In this document: piece by piece, positions 17,366 to 23,970 of the stretch
Position numbering within the stretch: position 1 is the first letter of the stretch
Layout: each line of letters opens with the position of its first letter
From: Pseudomonas sp. TTU2014-080ASC
GTDB taxonomy: Bacteria; Pseudomonadota; Gammaproteobacteria; Pseudomonadales; Pseudomonadaceae
Length of the DNA: 64,000 bases
Assembly (NCBI RefSeq): GCF_001446935.1
Contig: NZ_LKKK01000002.1
Span: 310,001 to 374,000 of the forward strand
Direction: 5' to 3'
Position numbers and translations under genes: made by a program
Notes under the pieces: generated by a model
What the model saw: only the letters and a program-made list of their open reading frames with translations
Database searches by the model: none
Told to the model about the DNA's origin: nothing

Positions 17366-17402
17366 CGCTGATCCGTCAACCTGGCAAGAGGACGGATCAG
17401 CG
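17366..17402. terminator. inverted repeat between convergent genes
   Basis: A 12-bp perfect stem, CGCTGATCCGTC (17366-17377) with GACGGATCAGCG (17391-17402), between the convergent YoaK-type and DAHP synthase genes. No T-run flanks it on either strand, so it may act only as a 3' end stabiliser. Confidence 0.45.
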
Positions 17403-17410
17403 AGGGGAGA

Positions 17411-18502
17411 TTACAGTGAATCCCGCAAGCGCCCAGCTGCCTCCAGCAGCATCTGCTCAGTGCCATCCCAGCCCAGACAGGCATCGGTGATGGATACGCC
17501 GTAGCGCAGTTCGCCGCCGAGGCTCTGAGCGCCGTCGAACAGGTGGCTTTCGATCATCACTGCGCGCAGGGCTTTATCACCGGCCAGGCGCTGCTCAATC
17601 ACGCTGTTCAGCACTTCGGGCTGGCGCAGCGGGTTTTTGCCACTGTTGGCGTGGCTGCAATCCACCATGATCTTCGCTTCGATGCCCTGCTTGGCCAGTT
17701 CGGCGCGGGCTGCTGCGACGCTCTGTGCATCGTAGTTCGGGCCGCTGTGGCCGCCACGCAGGACGATATGGCTGTCCGCGTTGCCTTCAGTCAGCACCAG
17801 GGCCGGATGGCCTTCAGTGTCTACGCCGAAGTGCTGGTGGGCGTGTGCGGCGCTGCGCATGGCGTCGATGGCGATGGACAGGCTGCCGTCGGTGCCATTC
17901 TTGAAGCCAACAGGCATGTCCAGGCCGCTGACCAGTTCGCGGTGCACTTGGGATTCGCTGGTGCGGGCGCCGATTGCGGCCCAGCTCAGCAGGTCATCGA
18001 AGTAACCGGCCACCAGCGGTTGCAGAATTTCTGTGGCCAGCGGCAGGCCCAGTTCGAGCATGCGCAGCATCAACTGGCGGGAGCAGCGCAGGCCTTCGGC
18101 CATATCGCCTGATCCGTCCAGTGCCGGGTCGTACACCATGCCTTTCCAGCCGACAGTGGTGCGCGGTTTTTCCACGTAGGCGCGCATCACCAGCAGAAGC
18201 TTGTCTTCCACGCGCTTGCTCAGCTCGGCGAGGCGTTCGGCGTATTCCAGAACAGCTTTTTCATCGTGCAGGGAGCAGGGGCCGACGACGACTAACAGGC
18301 GTGAGTCGCGGCCATCGAGAATGTCACGTACGGCGTTGCGGTGTTGCTGAATTTGCAGGGCGAGGGCGTCGCTCAGGGGCAGTTGTTCACGCAACTGGCA
18401 GGCGCTGGGCAGACGTGTGGTCTGGCGGCGTGGGGCAAGGGTGACCAGGTTCAGGTCTGGGCTGATGCGTGTATCGATGTTGGCTTGCAGGGCTACGGAC
18501 AT
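17411..18502 (-). CDS. class I 3-deoxy-7-phosphoheptulonate (DAHP) synthase
   Basis: 363 aa, typical of AroF/AroG/AroH enzymes, which condense PEP and erythrose-4-phosphate at the entry to the shikimate pathway. Conserved segments: VVVGPCSLHD, MRAYVEKPRTTVGWKG, SESQVHRELVSGLDMPVGFKNGTDG, VLRGG, MVDCSHANSGK and VMIESHL. AAGGA precedes the ATG. A 400-base leader holds an aromatic-rich peptide, a strong terminator and a second aromatic-rich ORF, which points to attenuation by aromatic aminoacyl-tRNA supply. The feedback isozyme type is not assignable here. Confidence 0.95.
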   Translation of the reverse strand: MSVALQANIDTRISPDLNLVTLAPRRQTTRLPSACQLREQLPLSDALALQIQQHRNAVRDILDGRDSRLLVVVGPCSLHDEKAVLEYAERLAELSKRVEDKLLLVMRAYVEKPRTTVGWKGMVYDPALDGSGDMAEGLRCSRQLMLRMLELGLPLATEILQPLVAGYFDDLLSWAAIGARTSESQVHRELVSGLDMPVGFKNGTDGSLSIAIDAMRSAAHAHQHFGVDTEGHPALVLTEGNADSHIVLRGGHSGPNYDAQSVAAARAELAKQGIEAKIMVDCSHANSGKNPLRQPEVLNSVIEQRLAGDKALRAVMIESHLFDGAQSLGGELRYGVSITDACLGWDGTEQMLLEAAGRLRDSL

Positions 18503-18544
18503 GGTGCTTTTCCTTAGCCGGGCGGCTTGGCCGCGCTCGGCATT

Positions 18545-18652
18545 CTATCTGGGGTGTCGGGGTGTTCGCGTCAGTGTGCGGCCGCAGTTCAGGCCGTTGG
18601 TAAATCGCCAGTCGTAGCGGTAATAAGCGTCATAGCGGTTGAACGTGTTCAT
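18545..18652 (-). CDS. small aromatic-rich ORF between attenuator and DAHP synthase
   Basis: 35 codons with a good ribosome site (TGAGG eight bases before ATG). It starts MNTFNRYDAYYRYDWRF: within 17 codons there are four Tyr, two Phe and one Trp. It lies after the terminator hairpin and ends 42 bases before the DAHP synthase start. It may be a second leader peptide coupling translation to aromatic amino acid supply, or a small protein. No second terminator is visible after it. Confidence 0.5.
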   Translation of the reverse strand: MNTFNRYDAYYRYDWRFTNGLNCGRTLTRTPRHPR

Positions 18653-18687
18653 TGTGTGATCCTCAAAAAAGGCCGTTATGCAGCCGG

Positions 18688-18727
18688 AAAAAAACAAACC
18701 CCCGGGCGGGTGGCCGACCGGGGGTTT
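18688..18727 (-). terminator. attenuator terminator in the DAHP synthase leader
   Basis: Read on the minus strand, AAACCCCCGG (18727-18718) pairs with CCGGGGGTTT (18705-18696), followed by GTTTTTTT (18695-18688). This is a complete intrinsic terminator 49 bases after the leader peptide stop and well before the DAHP synthase start. A second hairpin (18744-18767, GGCGCCCT with AGGG-T-CGCC) lies between the leader stop and the terminator and could be the pause or competing structure. Confidence 0.85.
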
Positions 18728-18776
18728 CGAGAAACTGTCTGGTGGCGACCCTTTTTGCCAGGGCGCCTGCGGGGTA

Positions 18777-18911
18777 TCAGGCGCGCTCGTGGCTAAACCA
18801 ATACCCATAAAAGAAATAACCGGTCGCAGGCACATCTGACCGGGCAGCCGACAGCGCGATGCGGGACGCATCGAGGCAGGCAGGCGACAGGGACAGTGTG
18901 GACGACGACAT
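18777..18911 (-). CDS. aromatic-rich leader peptide of the DAHP synthase attenuator
   Basis: 44 codons: ATG at 18911 six bases after GGAG, TGA at 18777. Residues 31-39 read GYFFYGYWF, three Tyr, three Phe and one Trp codon in nine, just before the stop. The position, 50 bases upstream of a strong terminator and 275 bases upstream of a DAHP synthase start, is what is expected of ribosome-mediated attenuation, in which stalling on scarce Tyr/Phe-tRNA prevents termination. It is too short to be called by ordinary gene finders. Confidence 0.75.
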   Translation of the reverse strand: MSSSTLSLSPACLDASRIALSAARSDVPATGYFFYGYWFSHERA

Positions 18912-18995
18912 GGAAATCTCCGTTGAATAGGCCCGAAGTTACTCCTTCAGGCGCGTTGATTCAACCCGAAGTTGATGACAGGCCAATGACAATAG

Positions 18996-19388
18996 CTAAT
19001 CCTCAAAGCGGCCAGTCTGCTCGCGGTCATGGGTGTAGTGATGTTTCAGTGGGAGCGGTGGCAGCCAGGATTCGCGGCGTACCGTCCAAAGCTCGTAGGT
19101 GGGCTGGAACTGATCCGGCGCATCGAGCGAGCCTAGGTTGATCTCGACTTCATCAGCAACCCGACCAAACACCGATGATCCACAGTTCGGGCAGAAATAG
19201 CGGCCTGCATAGTCGCGGGTTTCGCCGGTAATGCTGACTGCGCTGTCGGGGAAAATGGCCGATGCATGGAACAGTGCGCCGTGGTGTTTGCGGCAGTCGA
19301 GGCAATGACAAAGGCCAACCCGGAAGGGGCGGCCAGATGCAACGTAACGAACCCGGCCGCAGAGGCAGCCACCGCTAAACTGTTCCAT
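18996..19388 (-). CDS. GFA-family (CENP-V/formaldehyde-activating-like) zinc-binding protein
   Basis: 130 aa from ATG 19388, six bases after AGGGAG. An ATG two codons upstream abuts the ribosome site and is less likely. Zinc ligands of the fold are visible: GGCLCGRVRY, CHCLDCRKHHGA and FCPNCGSSVFG. Family members bind glutathione or act on small thiol adducts, but most, as here, have no proven substrate. It is monocistronic, downstream of the LOG-family gene on the same strand. Confidence 0.88.
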   Translation of the reverse strand: MEQFSGGCLCGRVRYVASGRPFRVGLCHCLDCRKHHGALFHASAIFPDSAVSITGETRDYAGRYFCPNCGSSVFGRVADEVEINLGSLDAPDQFQPTYELWTVRRESWLPPLPLKHHYTHDREQTGRFED

Positions 19389-19448
19389 ATTCATCTCCCT
19401 GATTGGGTGGATACGCGCAGAGGGGCGATCCACCCGGTGCGTCAGCGA

Positions 19449-20027
19449 CTAACGCTCGGCCGCCGTGATCCACTTGCTGACCTGCGGTGGCTGGTAAGCA
19501 CGGATAGCTTCGAGCAGGGCATCGATGCGTTTTTCCACGATCAGCATGGTGCGGTGCTCCGGCTTGACGAAGGCTTCGTTGACCATGTGATTGAGGAACA
19601 GTCCGAGCTGATCGTAGTAGCCGTTGATGTTGAGCAGCGAGCAGGGTTTGCGGTGGTGGCCCAATTGCGCCCAGGTCCAGACTTCGAACAACTCTTCCAG
19701 CGTACCGACGCCGCCGGGCATGGCGATAAAACCGTCGGCGAGTTCGGCCATCAGCGCTTTGCGCTGGTGCATGGAGTCCACCACGCGCAGATCATTGAGG
19801 CCGGTATGGCCGACTTCCTTCTCCCATAGCGAACGGGGAATGATGCCGATTACTTCACCGCCAGCTTCCAGTGCCGCATCCGCTACAGCGCCCATCAGAC
19901 CGACCGAGGAGCCGCCGTAAACCAGTCCGATTTCCTCTTCAGCCAGAGCCCGGCCCAGTCGCTTGGCACCTTCCAGATAAACCGGGTCGTTGCCAGGGTT
20001 GGAGCCGCAAAAGACACACAGACGCAT
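19449..20027 (-). CDS. LOG-family cytokinin riboside 5'-monophosphate phosphoribohydrolase-like protein
   Basis: 192 aa from ATG 20027 with AGGAGG upstream. It begins [17 protein letters not shown] and carries the LOG signature PGGVGTLEE near residue 105 and [10 protein letters not shown]. Proteins of this family were long annotated as lysine decarboxylases but hydrolyse the N-glycosidic bond of nucleoside monophosphates. It is probably part of nucleotide housekeeping. It is divergent from the T6SS island across a 546-base AT-rich control region. Confidence 0.92.
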   Translation of the reverse strand: MRLCVFCGSNPGNDPVYLEGAKRLGRALAEEEIGLVYGGSSVGLMGAVADAALEAGGEVIGIIPRSLWEKEVGHTGLNDLRVVDSMHQRKALMAELADGFIAMPGGVGTLEELFEVWTWAQLGHHRKPCSLLNINGYYDQLGLFLNHMVNEAFVKPEHRTMLIVEKRIDALLEAIRAYQPPQVSKWITAAER

Positions 20028-20185
20028 AGGTATTCCTCCTGAATTCACCTGCCAAAAAGCGGGCAGACCGGGGAATGTAGCAGTTGCCTGTGGCGGATAG
20101 GAGACCATTGATCCCGTCTGGAGGTATTCCGCTGTCTTCCACCTAAAGGCATTTTTTAAAACGACTGAGGGCTTTTCCTCAAAGG

Positions 20186-20194
20186 TGTGGATAA
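20186..20194 (+). promoter_or_regulatory. DnaA-box-like 9-mer
   Basis: TGTGGATAA, identical to the consensus DnaA box (reverse TTATCCACA). A second identical copy is at 20311-20319 in the same intergenic region. Single 9-mers also occur inside genes of this window, so occupancy is uncertain. Confidence 0.3.
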
Positions 20195-20286
20195 TTTTCT
20201 GTCTGACTAGTGATGCCTAACTGCTGTTTCGGGTCCTGAGGTGATCTTCTCCGAATACCGACAAGCCTTGTCGCGAAATGTCAAAG

Positions 20287-20304
20287 TGCGCAACTTCTTG
20301 CGCA
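20287..20304. promoter_or_regulatory. TGCGCAA-N4-TTGCGCA palindrome, copy 1
   Basis: A perfect 18-bp dyad, 83 bases upstream of two further copies that precede the sigma-54-type promoter of hcp. Confidence 0.6.
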
Positions 20305-20310
20305 GCAGGC

Positions 20311-20319
20311 TGTGGATAA
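20311..20319 (+). promoter_or_regulatory. DnaA-box-like 9-mer
   Basis: Second TGTGGATAA in the hcp upstream region (see 20186-20194), seven bases after the first palindrome. Confidence 0.3.
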
Positions 20320-20369
20320 GTTTGTGAATAGATTTCTGAAAGCAATGCAAATAGAGGGCTGAAATCAAC

Positions 20370-20409
20370 TGCGCAACTTTTTGCACAGTACTGCGCAAGA
20401 AGTTGCGCA
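20370..20409 (+). promoter_or_regulatory. paired palindromes, probable enhancer-binding site for hcp
   Basis: Two copies of TGCGCAA-N4-TTGCGCA at 20370-20387 (one mismatch, TTGCACA) and 20392-20409 (perfect), 22 bp apart, or two helical turns. They are centred about 130 bases upstream of the inferred start of a -24/-12 promoter. Paired dyads at this distance are typical of sites for sigma-54 activators. A VasH/Sfa-type activator is the likely ligand by context, but its gene is not in the window. Confidence 0.6.
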
Positions 20410-20494
20410 GTTGCCGGCTCTGATTGGTTGTTTATTGATCAGTTAGAGTGGCTTTATTTTCATATCTTATTGATATGTATTGTATTTTTAATTG

Positions 20495-20512
20495 TTGGCA
20501 CGGAAGTGGCTA
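20495..20512 (+). promoter_or_regulatory. sigma-54 (RpoN) promoter of hcp
   Basis: TTGGCACGGAAGTGGCTA matches YTGGCACG-N4-TTGCW with one change (TGGC for TTGC). The invariant GG and GC are exactly ten bases apart. The expected start is near 20522, about 50 bases before the hcp ATG. RpoN control of hcp/vgrG operons is established in several Pseudomonas and Vibrio strains. Confidence 0.75.
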
Positions 20513-20573
20513 ACCATTCGGTCAGGATTAATTCCAATCCTACGAATTTTTAACCCAGGCAAGGAGAGCTCTC

Positions 20574-21092
20574 ATGCCAACACCAGCGTATCTGTCCCTC
20601 GAAGGCACCAAACAAGGTCTGATCACTGCAGGCACCTTCACCGAAGATTCCGTCGGCAACATTTTCCAGGAAGGTCATGAGGACCAGATTCTGGTTCAGG
20701 CATTCAACCACCAGGTCATCATCCCGCGTGACCCGCAGTCCGGTCAGCCGACTGGCCAGCGCGTTCACAAGCCGCTGATGATCACCAAGGTGTTCGACAA
20801 ATCCTCCCCGCTGATCTTCAACGCCCTGACCTCCGGTGAGCGTCTGAACAAGTGCCGTCTGGAGTGGTACCGCACTTCCTCCACCGGTACTCAGGAGCAC
20901 TACTTCACCATCGAGCTGGAAGATGCCGTGATCGTTGACGTGCAGTCGCGCATGCCGAACTGCCAAGATCCGAACATGTCGCACTTCACTCACCTGGAAG
21001 ACGTGTACTTCACCTACCGCAAAATCGTCTGGACCCACGAAGTATCCGGTACTTCCGGTTCTGACGACTGGCGTACTCCAATCTCCGCTTAA
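20574..21092 (+). CDS. hcp: T6SS tube protein Hcp
   Basis: 172 aa with GGAGAG upstream. MPTPAYLSLEGTKQGLITAG, the central GHEDQILVQAFNHQVIIPRD and HYFTIELEDAVIVDVQ are typical of the H2/H3-type Hcp family, whose hexamers stack into the contractile injection tube. It stands at the head of an orphan effector island (hcp-vgrG-DUF4123-rhs). No baseplate or sheath genes are in the window, so it must work with a core locus elsewhere. The Hcp class may also carry effectors in its lumen. Confidence 0.96.
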   Translation: MPTPAYLSLEGTKQGLITAGTFTEDSVGNIFQEGHEDQILVQAFNHQVIIPRDPQSGQPTGQRVHKPLMITKVFDKSSPLIFNALTSGERLNKCRLEWYRTSSTGTQEHYFTIELEDAVIVDVQSRMPNCQDPNMSHFTHLEDVYFTYRKIVWTHEVSGTSGSDDWRTPISA

Positions 21093-21116
21093 TTGCTGCG
21101 AGATTGAGGATCACAT

Positions 21117-21145
21117 CGACCAGGCTAGTCCTGGTCGTTGTGCTT
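21117..21145 (+). terminator. weak hairpin between hcp and vgrG
   Basis: CGACCAGG (21117-21124) pairs with CCTGGTCG (21130-21137) over a 5-nt loop, followed by TTGTGCTTT. It is probably a partial terminator that makes hcp mRNA more abundant than the downstream effector genes. Confidence 0.5.
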
Positions 21146-21197
21146 TAAGCCTGCCTTAAGGTCGGCTGATTCATGGAATGAATTGCGAGGAACACGT

Positions 21198-23237
21198 ATG
21201 TTCGCCCCTGCCAACCAGACCCACTTCAGCCTCACCATCGAAGGCGTTCGGCACGATCTGCAAGTGCTGGCCTTTACCGGTCGTGAAGCCATCAGCAAAC
21301 CCTATGAGTTTGACCTGGAGCTGGTCAGCGAACGTCCCGACCTCGATCTGGAAAGCCTGCTGCATCAGCGCGCTTTTCTTCAACTCTGCCAGAGCGGCAA
21401 CGGCATTCACGGGCTGATTTATCGCATCGCCCAAGGCGAGTCCGGCAAACGCCTGACCCGCTACAAACTGACCCTGCGTCCGCAGCTCAGTTACCTGGCG
21501 CACCGCCATAACCAACGCATCTTCCAGTTCCTGACGGTTGAAAAAATCATCAGCCAGATCCTCGAAGAGCATGGCATTCAGAGCGACGCCTACCAATTTA
21601 TCCTCAGCTCGATTTACCCCGAGCGTGAGTACTGCGTGCAGTACGACGAAAGCGACCTGCACTTTATCCAGCGCCTGTGTGAAGAAGAAGGCATTCACTA
21701 CCACTTCGAACACAGCAGCGACGGCCACAAACTGGTGTTTGGCGACGACCAGAGCGTGTTCAGCCAACTGCCAGCAACCGCCTACCAGCAAGACACCGGC
21801 CTGGTCGCTGACGAGCCGGTTATCAAGCGTTTTGGCGTGCGTATGGAAACCCGCACCAGCCGGGTGACCCGCCGCGATTACGACTTTGAAAAACCGACGT
21901 TCCAGCTCGAAGCTGCCTATAAAGGCGACGCCGAGCCGGACCTTGAAGACTACGATTATCCCGGCCGTTTTATCGACCGCGACCGGGGCAAACACCTCAG
22001 CCAACGCGCCCTTGAACGCCACCGCCACGACTACGAACTAGCCACTGGCGAGAGCGACCAACCGGTGCTGCTCAGCGGCCACTACCTGCCGCTGGCAGAG
22101 CACCCACGCGACAAGTGGAACGACCTCTGGCTGCTCACCGAAATCCATCACGAAGGCAAACAGCCGCAAGTGCTGGAAGAAGCCACACCCAGCGATGTGA
22201 AAAGCGCCGATGGCTTCCAGCAAGGCTACCGCAACCGCTTCTACGCCACGCCGTGGGCCGTGCCGTTCCGCCCGACTTTGGAACACCCGAAACCGCGTAT
22301 CCTCGGCAGCCAAAGCGCCGTCGTCACCGGCCCGCAAGGTGAAGAAATTCACTGCGACAAATATGGTCGGGTCAAAGTGCAATTCCACTGGGACCGTGAA
22401 GGCCAAGCTAACGACAAAACCAGCTGCTGGCTACGCGTCTCCTCCGCTTGGGCGGGGGATCGCTACGGTGCAATCGCCATCCCGCGTATCGGCATGGAAG
22501 TGCTGGTCACCTTCCTTGAAGGCGACCCCGATCAACCATTGATTACCGGCTGCCTGCACCACGCCGCCCACGAAGTGCCGTACGACCTGCCTGCGCACAA
22601 AACCCGCAGCGTCTTCAAAACCCTCAGTTCACCGGGCGGTGGCGGCTATAACGAACTGCGCATCGAAGACAAAAAGGGTGCCGAACAGATCTACATCCAC
22701 GCCCAGCGCGACTGGGATGAAAACATCGAGCACGACCAGAAAATCCGCATCGGCAACGAACGCCACGACACCGTCGAAGCCAACAGCTACAGCGAATTCA
22801 AAGCCGAAGAACACCGCACCACCCACGCGGACCGCAAAAGCGAAATCAAAGCCAACGACCACCTCATCGTCGGCAACAACCAGCACATCAAAATCGGCGA
22901 CAGCCAACTGATCAACGCAGGCCAGGAAATTCACCTCTCTAGCGGCCAGAAAGTGGTTATGGAAGCGGGCAGCGAACTGACCCTCAAAGCAGCCGGCAGC
23001 TTTATCAAACTCGACGCCAGCGGTATCACTATGGTTGGCCCGGTTATCAAGGTGAACTCGGGTGGTGCACCGGGGGTGGGATCAGGAGCTGCAGCGATAG
23101 CGCCGGGCGTGGCCAAACTGGCAGACGCCGATAAAGCCGGTGCACTGCTGACCCCCGCACAGATTCAGACCTTAAAACGTAACGCGCCATTCTGCGAAGA
23201 GTGCGAGAAGTGCAAGGACGGTCTCTGTGCAATCTGA
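21198..23237 (+). CDS. vgrG: T6SS spike protein VgrG
   Basis: 679 aa from ATG 21198 (GAGG upstream). Gp27-like and gp5-like regions are present: THFSLTIEGVRHDLQVLAF at the N terminus, KTSCWLRVSSAWAGDRYGAIAIPRIGMEVLV in the gp5 OB domain, then the repetitive beta-helix with NERHDTVEANSYSEFKAE. The C-terminal tail is unusual, ending FCEECEKCKDGLCAI with four cysteines in CxxCxxC-x4-C spacing. The gene overlaps the next start by 11 bases. It delivers the Rhs toxin encoded two genes downstream. Confidence 0.96.
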   Translation: MFAPANQTHFSLTIEGVRHDLQVLAFTGREAISKPYEFDLELVSERPDLDLESLLHQRAFLQLCQSGNGIHGLIYRIAQGESGKRLTRYKLTLRPQLSYLAHRHNQRIFQFLTVEKIISQILEEHGIQSDAYQFILSSIYPEREYCVQYDESDLHFIQRLCEEEGIHYHFEHSSDGHKLVFGDDQSVFSQLPATAYQQDTGLVADEPVIKRFGVRMETRTSRVTRRDYDFEKPTFQLEAAYKGDAEPDLEDYDYPGRFIDRDRGKHLSQRALERHRHDYELATGESDQPVLLSGHYLPLAEHPRDKWNDLWLLTEIHHEGKQPQVLEEATPSDVKSADGFQQGYRNRFYATPWAVPFRPTLEHPKPRILGSQSAVVTGPQGEEIHCDKYGRVKVQFHWDREGQANDKTSCWLRVSSAWAGDRYGAIAIPRIGMEVLVTFLEGDPDQPLITGCLHHAAHEVPYDLPAHKTRSVFKTLSSPGGGGYNELRIEDKKGAEQIYIHAQRDWDENIEHDQKIRIGNERHDTVEANSYSEFKAEEHRTTHADRKSEIKANDHLIVGNNQHIKIGDSQLINAGQEIHLSSGQKVVMEAGSELTLKAAGSFIKLDASGITMVGPVIKVNSGGAPGVGSGAAAIAPGVAKLADADKAGALLTPAQIQTLKRNAPFCEECEKCKDGLCAI

Positions 23238-23970
23238 ACGACTGAAAGCCCGCGAGTGGCTGAACAATCAAACACTTAATGCGGACCGCCACCTTTACGT
23301 GGTTATGAGCAATGCCAGCGACGCCAACCCGCTACAGGCGTATTACCAACAAGATACGACTCTTGCGCCGCTGCCGATTTGGGATGGCACACCCTATGCC
23401 GACTGGCGCGAGGTGATGCCCTATTTGGGTGAGTTGACACCCGGCAGCGCGTTTCTTGACTGGATTGATAGCGAGAAGAACGATGACTGGGGTTGGCTGG
23501 CCTTATCGCCTTACCCAGTCGATACCGTTATGCCTTATCTGAAGGGTCTGACCCAAGTGCGAATGCCCGATGCGAGCGAGGTGTTCTTCCGCTTTTGGGA
23601 CGGTCGCCATCTGCTGCCAATTCTCAAACATCTGGATGCTAAAGCAGCGGAGTTGTTGCCGGTGTTTGATCAATATCTGATCAATGGGCAAAGCCACAGC
23701 CTATCGTTACCGACTCTGACTCCGGCCCAGCATTACCCATGGTGGGAGGTGCCTGCGGAGCTGCTCAAGCAGCTAAATAAAGACGATCCCTCGACGCTGG
23801 TCGAGAACTTGATGCAGTGGCTGCGTGAGGATCACGCAGAGCTGTATTTCTCGTATCCCGAATACAACTTGAAGCTGAAAGCCGAACGATTCATTCGCAA
23901 TAGCCAATACACGGAAGTCACGTTAGCCGGGCAGTTCAAAGCCCTTCTGGAACAGGAATTGAAGCAATGA
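23227..23970 (+). CDS. DUF4123 T6SS effector chaperone (Tap/TEC type)
   Basis: 247 aa from GTG 23227, which overlaps the vgrG end. It has the DUF4123 core, with MPYLKGLTQVRMPDASEVFFRFWDGRHLLPIL near residue 120. These adaptors bind an effector and load it onto the cognate VgrG without being secreted themselves. The position between vgrG and rhs, with overlaps on both sides (the next start at 23967), is diagnostic. Confidence 0.92.
   Translation: MQSERLKAREWLNNQTLNADRHLYVVMSNASDANPLQAYYQQDTTLAPLPIWDGTPYADWREVMPYLGELTPGSAFLDWIDSEKNDDWGWLALSPYPVDTVMPYLKGLTQVRMPDASEVFFRFWDGRHLLPILKHLDAKAAELLPVFDQYLINGQSHSLSLPTLTPAQHYPWWEVPAELLKQLNKDDPSTLVENLMQWLREDHAELYFSYPEYNLKLKAERFIRNSQYTEVTLAGQFKALLEQELKQ

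Noticed and set aside
20287..20409. Repeated TGCGCAA dyads as a CRISPR array or plasmid iterons
   Set aside because: There are only three copies with uneven spacing (83 and 22 bp), no spacers of constant length, and no cas or rep gene. A sigma-54 promoter downstream gives a better explanation.
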